This document shows positions 1-6,460 of a stretch of 7,280 nucleotides of DNA, one piece after another. The position numbers and the translations under genes are program-made. Origin of the DNA: Proteiniphilum sp. (GTDB taxonomy: Bacteria; Bacteroidota; Bacteroidia; Bacteroidales; Dysgonomonadaceae); NCBI GenBank assembly GCA_031284475.1, contig JAISZV010000122.1:1-7280 (forward strand), given 5' to 3'. Within the stretch, counting starts at the first letter, position 1; the number at the start of each line of letters is the position of its first letter. The notes under the pieces are model-generated. The model worked only from the letters and a program-made list of their open reading frames with translations, did not search any database and was not told the origin of the DNA.

Positions 1-113
1 AAGCGCACGGTCTGTTGGATCATATTCATAACGATTTCCCAAGTATTACTGCAACGAGGATTTTGCTGTTTGGTTGAAAAATATAAAAACCTATTCATCG
101 AACAAGTGATCCA

Positions 114-1832
114 TTACAGCTTTACAGCGTATTTCGTCAGGTCATATCGATCAATATATTCTTTGGCGATTCCGTCAAGACCCGAAAACGACGATTTGAC
201 GACTTGTCGATTGCCGATTTTCGGGAACACGGTAATGACCTGCTTGACGTCCCCGAGCGTATCGAGCATCCTGTGAATGCTCATTTTATGACCGAGCATT
301 TCTGTTTCCTTTTGAAGTACGCCGCACAGGGTCAGCGCCAACACGCAATAAAACGCATGAACCTTGATATGCGCGTCCGTAAAATGAAACTGCGGACGAA
401 ACGCCGGATATTTCGTGTCTTTCATTTGCCGAAAACACTGTTCGACATGATATTGTGAATGATAGGCGGACACGATCTTCTCCGTTTCCCATTCGTGATG
501 ATCGCTGAAAAGTATTGATTTTCCGAGTACGTTTTCTTTGAAATCCTCCAATTTGCTTTCGTCCGGACAATACGACAGATTCACATGTCCCTCTTCTTCA
601 AAGACTTCGCAATCAAACAGTGTTTTCATATGTTCGGCGGACAAGATGCCCGCAATCTTCTTTTTTACCGATTCGACCGTAGGCTTTTTCCCCTTTGTGA
701 CAATGCCCGAAGCCCTCGCCGAAAGAACGGCTCGCAACGCTTCGAGTTTCTCCGCGCACTTTGCGATGTTGTCGCCCACCCCGTCCGCTTGCGCCTTGAA
801 CAATTCGGGATTGTACGTGATCACAACGGTCAGTTCCGCGCCGTATATCTCTTTCTTTGTCCTTGCCGCCGTATATCCTTTCAATCTCTCGCCTTCGAGC
901 GCGCGGTACTCCGTCTTCGGCAAGGATGTCAGCTCGGGACATTGGTTGAATCGCAGACCTCCCACAAAATTGTATTCCCGCGGATTTGCCGAAAGAACCT
1001 TGCGGATGTTTTCCTCCGAATTGTTCCCTCGGTCAAACACCAAAGTGGGTGTGCAACGGCCTTTCCCCAACTTCTCGTATCGGGCCTTGAGATCGCCCAC
1101 AACTTCGGAAAACCTCTTCGCGTCATTCATATTCCCGCAATACGCTTCGTGAAAAAGCGGTATGTTGTGATCGGGAGAAACCATCATCGACAAACCGATG
1201 ATCCGCAGATCCGTCCTGTGTTCTTTGCTTTTGCCCCGCCTCGCCAAAACTCCGGGTGTGGCGGTGTCGATATATGTGAAAAAATTTGTGTTGTCAAACA
1301 GCAGACAGTCCGTTGCAATGTCATACCGCGACACGATTTCTTTTATGATGTCGTCCTCCGCCGCGCGCATCCCTTCGGCGCTCAGAGCATTCATATTGTT
1401 CCAAAAGCCTTGGCTCGACAGACTTTTTTCGTTGGCCTTCTCTATCCGATCGGACAGTACGGTCCTCTCGAACCACCGGTAAAATCCGTTTTTGCTTACC
1501 GGTTCCGCAGCTCTGTTGACGGCGGCAAGCACAACCGTGTCCGCCACCGACAAGCCTTGCTTCCTTTTCCCCGTATGCCGTTCGATAATCTCCCCGATTC
1601 CGAGCCTCTCCGCAAGATCGAAAAGTGCGCTGACGGCGCCGAATTCATATACCTTGCTGAACTCGGGTTCCGGAATGCCTCCTTTGCTCATGAATTCCAC
1701 GGATTTGGCAATGTTCTCCGCCGTGCCGAGATACTTTTGCGAAACGATGCGCGGTTTCCCGTTGACGCGCGCCGATTCCACCAAATAGTAATAGTAATGC
1801 CCTTTGTTCTTGCGTTTTGTTAGTGTCGGCAT
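114..1832 (-). CDS. IS1634-family DDE transposase (IS4 superfamily), apparently intact
   Basis: The 572-residue product is a cut-and-paste type DDE transposase that acts on the ends of its own insertion sequence. Its length and layout fit the IS1634 family (usually about 550-600 residues). The N-terminus (residues 1-40) is the basic, tyrosine-rich segment typical of the family (GHYYYYLVESARVNGKPR). The catalytic residues can be read as D180 in LLFDNTNFF, D267 in LVFDRGNN and E464 in HVEQCFRQMK. Around E464 lies the IS4-type signature Y457-(2)-Q460-(3)-E464-(6)-K471, with Q in place of the usual R. The region between D267 and E464 is long, as expected for the beta-strand insertion of IS4-like enzymes. 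I chose ATG 1832 because an AAAGG motif (1845-1841) lies 8 nt upstream and the family N-terminus begins there. An in-frame ATG at 1904 lies inside a palindrome and upstream of the likely transcription start. The stop is TAA at 116-114. No frameshift is visible, so the element may be active. The IS ends were not resolved. Confidence 0.93.
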   Translation of the reverse strand: MPTLTKRKNKGHYYYYLVESARVNGKPRIVSQKYLGTAENIAKSVEFMSKGGIPEPEFSKVYEFGAVSALFDLAERLGIGEIIERHTGKRKQGLSVADTVVLAAVNRAAEPVSKNGFYRWFERTVLSDRIEKANEKSLSSQGFWNNMNALSAEGMRAAEDDIIKEIVSRYDIATDCLLFDNTNFFTYIDTATPGVLARRGKSKEHRTDLRIIGLSMMVSPDHNIPLFHEAYCGNMNDAKRFSEVVGDLKARYEKLGKGRCTPTLVFDRGNNSEENIRKVLSANPREYNFVGGLRFNQCPELTSLPKTEYRALEGERLKGYTAARTKKEIYGAELTVVITYNPELFKAQADGVGDNIAKCAEKLEALRAVLSARASGIVTKGKKPTVESVKKKIAGILSAEHMKTLFDCEVFEEEGHVNLSYCPDESKLEDFKENVLGKSILFSDHHEWETEKIVSAYHSQYHVEQCFRQMKDTKYPAFRPQFHFTDAHIKVHAFYCVLALTLCGVLQKETEMLGHKMSIHRMLDTLGDVKQVITVFPKIGNRQVVKSSFSGLDGIAKEYIDRYDLTKYAVKL

Positions 1833-1872
1833 AATATGTACCTTTAAATACGTTGTATAATACGTTACGCAT

Positions 1873-1901
1873 ATTATGCCATATTTACGGTAATATTTCA
1901 A
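1873..1901 (-). promoter_or_regulatory. Promoter of the IS1634-family transposase
   Basis: On the minus strand a -35 box TTGAAA (1901-1896) and a -10 box CATAAT (1878-1873) are separated by exactly 17 bp. Each matches the sigma-70/sigma-A consensus at 5 of 6 positions. Transcription would begin near 1866, giving a leader of about 30 nt before ATG 1832. This placement supports ATG 1832 over the upstream in-frame ATG at 1904. It is a consensus match only; no start site has been measured. Confidence 0.55.
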
Positions 1902-1922
1902 CATATTTTTTTAAAATATGTT
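1900..1922. repeat. 10-bp AT-rich palindrome upstream of the transposase promoter
   Basis: AACATATTTT (1900-1909) and AAAATATGTT (1913-1922) are perfect inverted repeats with a 3-nt loop. The palindrome overlaps the -35 box of the transposase promoter by two bases. Hairpins near the ends of insertion sequences often shield the transposase gene from read-through transcription. Such a role, or a transposase-binding role, is inference. There is no T-run after it on the minus strand, so it is not a standard terminator in that direction. Confidence 0.5.
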
Positions 1923-1979
1923 ATATAATACTATTCCCGACTTAAACTCCTTGCAATTGCTCAATTCGTTGCGTTTTGC

Positions 1980-2600
1980 TTGCCTAACTGCGAAACTCGG
2001 GTTAAAGAACGGATACTGAGTCTTAGGGCGGACAGCAAAAAAATCCCCGCCGGGAATGCAACCTTGCCTGAAGACAAACTGCAATTGCAGAGTGAAAAAA
2101 TCACGATTCTTCGCCGGGAGATTGCCCGGTTAAAATCCGATAAGCAGAAATTAATTCTTCAATTGGTTGAGACGGATACGCTTAGGAAAGAAAACGATAA
2201 GCTGAAAAGGCGGCTGTCACTTAAAAACGGCATTGAAGGAGAGGATCGGGCGCCGGTTAAACAAATTGCCGGAGCGCCGGTTTATGATGATGGCCGGCCC
2301 GCACAAACTGTTGGTCGGCAAACGGAGCAAACCTTGCCCTGCGGGGACTTAAGGGAGTACGAAACGGCTATTGGGGATACGACCCCGGAGGAACGTGATG
2401 AACTGCGTAAATGGGTGGCCGACGGACACAGCCCTTATGACAATCCTTGCTTTCTGTATGGTGAGGACGGGCGCATCATGGACTGCATAACGGCGATCCG
2501 GATTGATGAGGATATGACGAACAATCCGGAAGACTATTTTGGAGGAAAACCGCCGGGGTTTGGTGACGACCGGGATCCGGACGGCGACCCTCCATACTGA
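1980..2600 (+). CDS. Hypothetical coiled-coil protein with an acidic C-terminus, possibly 5'-truncated
   Basis: I do not recognise this 206-codon gene. Residues about 33-82 form a long charged coiled coil with hydrophobic positions at I41, L44, I48, L51, L58, L62, L68, L75 and L79. Residues about 83-120 form a polar linker. Residues about 135-187 look like a compact domain (ELRKWVADG, YDNPCFLYG, IMDCITAIRIDEDM, NPEDYFGG), and the tail is very acidic and proline/glycine-rich (GDDRDPDGDPPY). The start is doubtful. TTG 1980 has no purine-rich RBS, and the frame stays open upstream to a TAA at 1926, just beside the palindrome upstream of the transposase gene. The real N-terminus may therefore have been removed by the IS insertion or a rearrangement. 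No ATG in frame gives a better start. The stop TGA is followed at once by a small hairpin and a strong terminator, so the 3' end is credible. The C-terminal pattern resembles small accessory proteins of Firmicute conjugative elements, but that is an impression rather than a match. Confidence 0.6.
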   Translation: MPNCETRVKERILSLRADSKKIPAGNATLPEDKLQLQSEKITILRREIARLKSDKQKLILQLVETDTLRKENDKLKRRLSLKNGIEGEDRAPVKQIAGAPVYDDGRPAQTVGRQTEQTLPCGDLREYETAIGDTTPEERDELRKWVADGHSPYDNPCFLYGEDGRIMDCITAIRIDEDMTNNPEDYFGGKPPGFGDDRDPDGDPPY

Positions 2601-2641
2601 TGGCATCGTATGCCATAGCAAATTTCACATATATTTGTGGC

Positions 2642-2681
2642 AAGCATCCGGCCGGTAAAGATACCGGCCGGATGCTTTTTT
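2642..2681 (+). terminator. Strong Rho-independent terminator after the coiled-coil gene
   Basis: AAGCATCCGGCCGGTA (2642-2657) pairs perfectly with TACCGGCCGGATGCTT (2662-2677) across an AAGA loop. This gives a 16-bp stem, and the stem end runs into six T residues (2676-2681). A second, smaller hairpin, ATGGCAT/ATGCCAT with a 3-nt loop, lies directly at the stop codon (2600-2616). Together they cleanly end plus-strand transcription before the TopB-like remnant. Confidence 0.9.
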
Positions 2682-2717
2682 GGTAAATTGTCCCATGTTA
2701 AATCAACAAAAAGAAAC

Positions 2718-2722
2718 GGAGG
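2718..2722 (+). promoter_or_regulatory. Ribosome binding site deciding a TTG start
   Basis: GGAGG lies 8 nt before TTG 2731. It sets the start of the TopB-like fragment at the TTG that gives MKLVITEKKSVA, the position where the topoisomerase III family begins. The upstream part of the open frame (from 2680) is therefore untranslated. Confidence 0.75.
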
Positions 2723-2730
2723 AAGCAATA

Positions 2731-2970
2731 TTGAAACTTGTCATAACTGAGAAGAAGAGTGTAGCCGAAGCAATAGCCAAAGTCCTCAATGCCAATAAAC
2801 GTGAGGAAGGATTTTTCATAACTGAGGGCAACTTGTTGGACACTAAAAAACCGTATCAATTGAAAACAAAAGACGCTATGGGTACTTGCGACGTATTAGA
2901 CACTTCTTCGCTAAACATAAAGCCGGCGCACCTGCATTTCTTCTTGTGCGCCTCGTCCTTTTGCCCGTAG
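2731..2970 (+). pseudogene. topB: 5' fragment of a DNA topoisomerase III (TopB-like) gene
   Basis: The 79-codon reading frame starts MKLVITEKKSVAEAIAKVLNA. This corresponds to the N-terminus of type IA topoisomerase III proteins (MKLVIAEKPSVAxxIA... in the family), including those carried by Tn916/Tn1549-like conjugative elements. The metal-binding glutamate of the Toprim motif is present (E7), but the conserved proline of EKPS is K9. Similarity continues to about residues 28-34 (KREEGFF) and is then lost. The expected GYxVSWCVGHL segment is absent, and the tail (LDTKKPYQLKTKDAMGTCDV and beyond) is not topoisomerase. The full enzyme is about 600-700 residues, so this piece cannot be active. 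The excellent RBS suggests the fragment is still translated. The likely origin is deletion or recombination within a conjugative element, with the junction near base 2830. The source of the sequence after the junction is unknown. Confidence 0.7.
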
Positions 2971-3077
2971 TGCGGGCTTCGCAGGAACGCGCGAATCATT
3001 GCGTCCGTTGAGCGCTCCGCGCTTGTCAATGACAATGACATGCGGTAGCGAACGGTAAACGTGTTAGCAGGAATGTT

Positions 3078-3160
3078 ATACTCGTGTGCATTTTGATATT
3101 CCGACCGCATGTGCGGTCGAACAGAGGAAACGAGTATTACCGGTTCGCTTTATGGGAACA
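3078..3160 (+). repeat. Structured repeat, copy A (short form)
   Basis: An outer stem ATACTCGT (3078-3085)/ACGAGTAT (3130-3137) encloses an inner stem CGACCGCA (3102-3109)/TGCGGTCG (3112-3119). The linker between the stems is 16 nt on the left and 10 nt on the right. A conserved tail ACCGGTTCGCTTTATGG follows (3139-3155). The same architecture recurs at 7103-7266. In copy A an additional pairing is possible between GCGAACGGTA (3048-3057) and TACCG-G-TTCGC (3138-3148), with one bulged G; copy B does not share this. An extended -10-like TGTTATACT (3074-3082) overlaps the outer stem. The function is unknown: a structured RNA, a single-strand DNA processing site, or a mobile-element end are all possible. 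Confidence 0.6.
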
Positions 3161-3219
3161 TCTTTTTGCTCACCGGTATAGCAGGATCGTTCGCCGGCCA
3201 TTTTGTTAGCAAGGGATGA
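3109..3219 (+). CDS. Possible 36-codon micro-ORF, small hydrophobic peptide
   Basis: ATG 3109 lies in the apical loop of repeat A and opens a frame to TGA 3219. The product would begin MCGRTEETSITGS and continue with a hydrophobic stretch (YGNIFLLTGIAGSFAGHF, residues 15-32) that could just span a membrane. There is no visible RBS, since the upstream bases form the hairpin. In favour of coding, the first 12 codons after the ATG compare with copy B (from 7220) as CGRTEETSITGS against CGRTAETSITGS. Four of the five nucleotide differences are silent third-position changes. Against it, copy B has a one-base insertion straight afterwards that breaks the frame. The ORF ends just before the terminator at 3222. 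Confidence 0.3.
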   Translation: MCGRTEETSITGSLYGNIFLLTGIAGSFAGHFVSKG

Positions 3220-3221
3220 AG

Positions 3222-3257
3222 CTACCCGAAGAAATGTCTTTTTCTTCGGGTAGTTTT
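3222..3257 (+). terminator. Rho-independent terminator, plus strand
   Basis: CTACCCGAAGAAA (3222-3234) pairs perfectly with TTTCTTCGGGTAG (3241-3253), a 13-bp stem with a 6-nt loop, followed by TTTT (3254-3257). It would end transcripts that cross the TopB remnant, repeat A and the micro-ORF. On the minus strand the base of the stem is followed by CTTCATCCC, a poor T-run, so it is at best a weak terminator for the permease gene ending at 3301. Confidence 0.75.
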
Positions 3258-3300
3258 CAATTAGCGGTGCGGTTCTTTCGCGCCCCCGGCGATACCGCAA

Positions 3301-5550
3301 TTATTTCCCTTTCAGCGTATTCGCGATCAAAACCCGCTCGTTCCTCCTTAAACTCCAAAAAGAAAACATCCATTCTATGATCAGCAGCACGAAGAAAAAC
3401 AGCAGAAAATGCAGACTGAGCTCCCGGTTGAAAAGAACCTTGATCGCGAGGACGCATACGCCGGCCACGCAGAGCGTGAGCAGATCGATCGATAGCATTA
3501 TTTTGAAAAAATTCCTGTATTTATGCAGCGAACCGATCCCGAACAGGGATTGAACGGACAGTTTTTTTCGATTTACGTACAGGAAATTCTTGATGGAGCA
3601 AAACGAGGTAAAGCAGAAGAAAAATGCCGCCGTGAAGAACAGTACGACGCCGGTTGCAAAAAGCAGCTGCATGAAGCGTATTTCCTCGGCTTTTTCATCG
3701 TAAACAGGCGCGTAATTTCGGATGAGCGTCGTCTCGCCGACGGACGCAAACAAGGCGTCTGTATCCCGAGCCAATTCGTCCATGGAAGCATATTTTACCT
3801 TTATGCCGTCCGCGCCGCCCATGACGGCGGGGAAGTAGACGTTGTTTCCCATGTTGTCCGCGTTGACGCATAGCAAAATCGGGTTTTCAATAAAATCCGA
3901 GGAGCCGCTGCCGAAGGTGAAAAACTTCTGATCATTTTTGATGTACACGATGTTCTCTTTTATCAGGGGATTCCCAATGTTTTCACCGACCAAGTCGCTT
4001 TTCACGGGCGGATCCGACATTCGTTCTATGCAGATATCCTCCGAAATGTAGCGATCATTCACATGTTTTGCGTGAAGAACGGGCTTTATGCTCTCCTCCC
4101 AATCCCTGTATTTTTCCGGGACAAGAACGGTTATGGTATTTTCATCTTGATCCTGCCATGCATCCGTAAGGGTTGCGCCGGCGCTGTCTGTGATTGGATT
4201 TTCGGACAGGTAATTTCCGTTTACATAAGCGCTCGGTATCTGCATGGGGAGTCCGTTTGCGGAACCCGGCGCTTCCGCGCCGACGGAGCTTGAGGTGAGG
4301 AACATAATGCCGCCGCGCCGATCCAAGTGCCTCCAAATATCCCTTCCTTTGCTTTCAAACGCCGCAAGTCGCGCTGGTGCGCGCATGTGTTCTGGCGGAA
4401 ATAATTCCAAAAAAGCATAACCCTTGGTTTTTTCCCAGCGCTCACTGTTCTCCGGATTTTCGGCCATGGACGAGAAGGAGAAGATGAGCGGAACCGTAAG
4501 CGCCAGCAAACCCGCTCCGGACAGCAGCTTCAAACCGTGGTTAAGGGGCATGAGGCCGGGTCGCTCACCCTTGACAAGGGTGTTAAGACGGGTCCGGTTG
4601 TTATGAAATGTGTACAGCAGAAGCGCGAAGGCCGGCAGGAGCATACACAGCCCGAGCGATAGGGCTGCCGCGACTCCCGCGCCCAAGACGGAAAGGCTGT
4701 ATGCCGCAAAGGCCGAAAAACCACTGAAAGCGTTTGCGAACCAAAGATATGCGAAATGGAGCAGATAGGCCAAAACCAACGCCGAACACAGCGGTGGCAG
4801 AATGTCGCGCAGAACGATGCCTTTCAGAATCAAGGCGTCCGAATAACCCATCAGCTTTTTAACGGCGGTTTTTTTGAAGGCGTCGTTCACATTGAAAAAA
4901 AACAGCACCGGGATAATAAAAAACGCAAGGGCCAGAAGGATGAGCGCCAAATAGAATTGCAAAGTTTCCAAATTGTTATAGGCCGTGATTTTGTAATCAT
5001 CTTCGCGAAACACGGATATTTGTCCATCTCCGTTGATCGCGTCCATGATCGTTCCGAGATCGCTTGTTTTTTCATTCGGATGAATGAAATACAAACCCTC
5101 CGCGCTCCTGTTTTCCATATGGGCCAGCGGCCTGATATCTATGGTCGCCGCCGGGTACAGGATGTTTGCGGTACCTTTTTGTCCCGGGCCGGGGTGCTTT
5201 CTTGAGCTGTAGTATTCGCCGGGCCCCAACCCGGATACGGGAAGCGCGCTGCGGATCCGAAAGGCTTTTTCGAACCAATCCTCGTTGACGATATGCACAA
5301 AAAAATGAATGACATCTCCGTTGCCCGCGTCCGGTTCCGAGATGATCTTTTGTATGTCAAAATTGTATCGATTGCCATAGCCGATGAGAGTGCGGATCAG
5401 CGTCCGGCGATCCAAAGAGGATTCTACGATGATGCTCTCTTCAAAATGATTCACAAGTCTATCATATTCTTTGTTGGCATTGTGCCAAGTAAATACAAAG
5501 AAGAATACAGCAAAAAACAGAGTCGCTGTAATAAATATCCATTTTTTCAT
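3301..5550 (-). CDS. DUF1430-type bacteriocin-associated integral membrane protein (ABC permease)
   Basis: The 749-residue membrane protein is the permease/immunity partner found in lactococcin 972-type operons. Visible segments are a signal-anchor-like helix (residues 3-22), an extracytoplasmic domain (about 23-195), and helices near 197-219, 250-272, 282-312 and 340-360. A second extracytoplasmic domain (about 362-625) follows, with helices near 626-649, 684-705 and 708-732. This duplicated layout resembles FtsX/MacB-like permeases. After the second helix there is a cytoplasmic KKLMGYSDALILKGIVLRD segment, and KKLSVQSLFGIGSLHKY occupies the equivalent place in the second half; both probably contact the ATPase. 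I chose ATG 5550 because GGAG (5562-5559) lies 8 nt upstream and the hydrophobic N-terminus starts there. The ATG overlaps the ATPase stop as ATGA, implying translational coupling. The stop is TAA at 3303. Known members are thought to give producer immunity and/or assist export. The exact role here is inferred. Confidence 0.85.
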   Translation of the reverse strand: MKKWIFITATLFFAVFFFVFTWHNANKEYDRLVNHFEESIIVESSLDRRTLIRTLIGYGNRYNFDIQKIISEPDAGNGDVIHFFVHIVNEDWFEKAFRIRSALPVSGLGPGEYYSSRKHPGPGQKGTANILYPAATIDIRPLAHMENRSAEGLYFIHPNEKTSDLGTIMDAINGDGQISVFREDDYKITAYNNLETLQFYLALILLALAFFIIPVLFFFNVNDAFKKTAVKKLMGYSDALILKGIVLRDILPPLCSALVLAYLLHFAYLWFANAFSGFSAFAAYSLSVLGAGVAAALSLGLCMLLPAFALLLYTFHNNRTRLNTLVKGERPGLMPLNHGLKLLSGAGLLALTVPLIFSFSSMAENPENSERWEKTKGYAFLELFPPEHMRAPARLAAFESKGRDIWRHLDRRGGIMFLTSSSVGAEAPGSANGLPMQIPSAYVNGNYLSENPITDSAGATLTDAWQDQDENTITVLVPEKYRDWEESIKPVLHAKHVNDRYISEDICIERMSDPPVKSDLVGENIGNPLIKENIVYIKNDQKFFTFGSGSSDFIENPILLCVNADNMGNNVYFPAVMGGADGIKVKYASMDELARDTDALFASVGETTLIRNYAPVYDEKAEEIRFMQLLFATGVVLFFTAAFFFCFTSFCSIKNFLYVNRKKLSVQSLFGIGSLHKYRNFFKIMLSIDLLTLCVAGVCVLAIKVLFNRELSLHFLLFFFVLLIIEWMFSFWSLRRNERVLIANTLKGK

Positions 5551-6191
5551 ACCGTTTTCTCCAAACGAATCGTCCGGTGACAATCCGTCGCAACACTTTC
5601 ATCGTGGGTAACGATAATAACGGTTTTTCCCAAGGCGTTCAATTCTTTCAGGTATTTCATCACTGTGGTCTTGTTCTTTTCGTCCAAAGACCCTGTCGGC
5701 TCATCGGCCAATATAATTTCGCAGGGTTTCAAAAACATCCGGGCAACAGAAACCCTTTGCTGCTCACCTCCGGAAAGCTCGTATACCATCCGATTCATCA
5801 AACCGTCAAGCCCGAACTTCAACAGAACATCTTCCATGCTTTCCTTTTTGCCCTGTATTTCCTTGTTATAAGCCAATGCTATCTTCAGGTTGCTCTCTAC
5901 AGTTTCATTGTCTATCAGCGCAAAGTTCTGGAAAACATAGCCCAAAACATAACGCCGCAGACGAACGCCTTCTTTTTTATGAAACTTAGGATTCCTGTAT
6001 CCGTTTATTTCCAAAACGCCCGCGTCAATGGGCTCCACCAGACCGAGCATATTCAGCAGCGTGGTTTTTCCGCAGCCGCTTTCACCGACGATCGCCAGCA
6101 TTTCGCCCCTGTCGACGCTCAAATTGAATGCCCGGAACAGTATCCGTTTTCCAAAGCACTTATCGATATTCTCCAGACGGAGTATCTGCAT
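5547..6191 (-). CDS. ABC transporter ATP-binding protein, lactococcin 972 group
   Basis: The 214-residue cytoplasmic ATPase powers the membrane protein encoded immediately downstream. Motifs in order are Walker A GESGCGKTT (36-44), Q-loop Q88 (VFQNFAL), signature LSGGEQQR (139-146), Walker B IILADEPTGSLD (159-170, with D163 and catalytic E164) and the switch histidine H196 (VTHD). All key residues are present. The sequence is of the MacB/LolD-like type and matches the small ATPases paired with lactococcin 972-like bacteriocins. I chose ATG 6191 because AGGGAG (6203-6198) lies 6 nt upstream and the strand MQILRLENIDKCFGK begins the fold. The longer open frame to 6266 adds residues with no family counterpart. 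The TGA stop overlaps the next ATG by 4 nt. The bacteriocin gene lies 269 bp upstream on the same strand with no terminator between, so one transcript is likely. A general MacB-type peptide or drug efflux role is the alternative, but the neighbours argue against it. Confidence 0.92.
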   Translation of the reverse strand: MQILRLENIDKCFGKRILFRAFNLSVDRGEMLAIVGESGCGKTTLLNMLGLVEPIDAGVLEINGYRNPKFHKKEGVRLRRYVLGYVFQNFALIDNETVESNLKIALAYNKEIQGKKESMEDVLLKFGLDGLMNRMVYELSGGEQQRVSVARMFLKPCEIILADEPTGSLDEKNKTTVMKYLKELNALGKTVIIVTHDESVATDCHRTIRLEKTV

Positions 6192-6319
6192 TTTGATCTC
6201 CCTACATTTATCTTGATGTCCGGTATCACTGCGGCTGCTAAACAACCGGTATCCCGCGCCATCCAAAGGTTATCAGTAATCAGCGAGGATTTACGTCGAT
6301 ATGCGCAGAGACGGAATCC

Positions 6320-6341
6320 GTTGATACCCGTAGGCATCAAC
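6320..6341 (-). promoter_or_regulatory. UNCG-capped hairpin between the bacteriocin and ATPase genes
   Basis: On the minus strand GTTGATGCC (6341-6333) pairs with GGTATCAAC (6328-6320), including one G-U pair, around the loop TACG. As RNA this is a 9-bp stem closed by C(UACG)G, a member of the unusually stable UNCG tetraloop class. No T-run follows, so it is not a terminator. It sits about 120 nt after the bacteriocin stop and 129 nt before the ATPase start. A role as a 3' stabiliser or processing point that makes bacteriocin mRNA more abundant than transporter mRNA is inference. Confidence 0.5.
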
Positions 6342-6361
6342 GAATTCAGCCAACATTCGGC

Positions 6362-6409
6362 TTGACCTCACTCCTCCGCTCACTGCGTTCGCTACTGACG
6401 AACAGCATT
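6362..6409 (-). other. Purine-rich GCGA/GAGC tract in the intergenic spacer
   Basis: The minus strand reads as an imperfect run of AGCGAAC-GCAGTGAGCG-GAGGAGTGAGG type repeats, with a weak 5-bp hairpin (GTTCG/CGAAC, 6387-6403). The same kind of tract occurs on the plus strand inside repeat copy B (7177-7204). Both share AGCGAACG followed by one pyrimidine and then AG. The rest of the 6192-6460 spacer holds the UNCG hairpin and a tandem pair of CCGGTATC words (6220-6227 and 6246-6253, period 26), but no gene I can support. Confidence 0.35.
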
Positions 6410-6460
6410 ATGCGGATATATTCTTTGTCCGGTCATCTTTATCGGCGAACATTTACACCA

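Noticed and set aside
585..1823. Long plus-strand open frame (412 codons) opposite the transposase
   Set aside because: It is antisense to a transposase with all catalytic motifs, and its translation has the Arg/Phe/His-rich composition of a shadow frame.
1833..1904. Upstream in-frame ATG for the transposase at 1904
   Set aside because: It lies within the palindrome and overlaps the promoter; ATG 1832 has a proper RBS and matches the family N-terminus.
3222..3257. Terminator of the permease gene on the minus strand
   Set aside because: The stem is symmetrical, but the T-run is only on the plus-strand side; the minus-strand exit is CTTCATCCC.
5551..5583. Permease start at 5583
   Set aside because: ATG 5550 has a well-spaced GGAG and begins with the membrane anchor. 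The 5583 start would lie deep within the ATPase gene without an RBS.
6192..6266. Longer ATPase starting at 6266
   Set aside because: The extra 25 residues have no ABC-family counterpart, and the AGGGAG site sits 6 nt before ATG 6191.
6119..6340. 73-codon minus-strand frame in the operon spacer
   Set aside because: It has no RBS, overlaps the start of the ATPase in another frame, and shows no recognisable domain.
5577..6365. Plus-strand open frame of 262 codons
   Set aside because: It is antisense to the ABC ATPase, which has every diagnostic motif. No RBS or recognisable domain is present.
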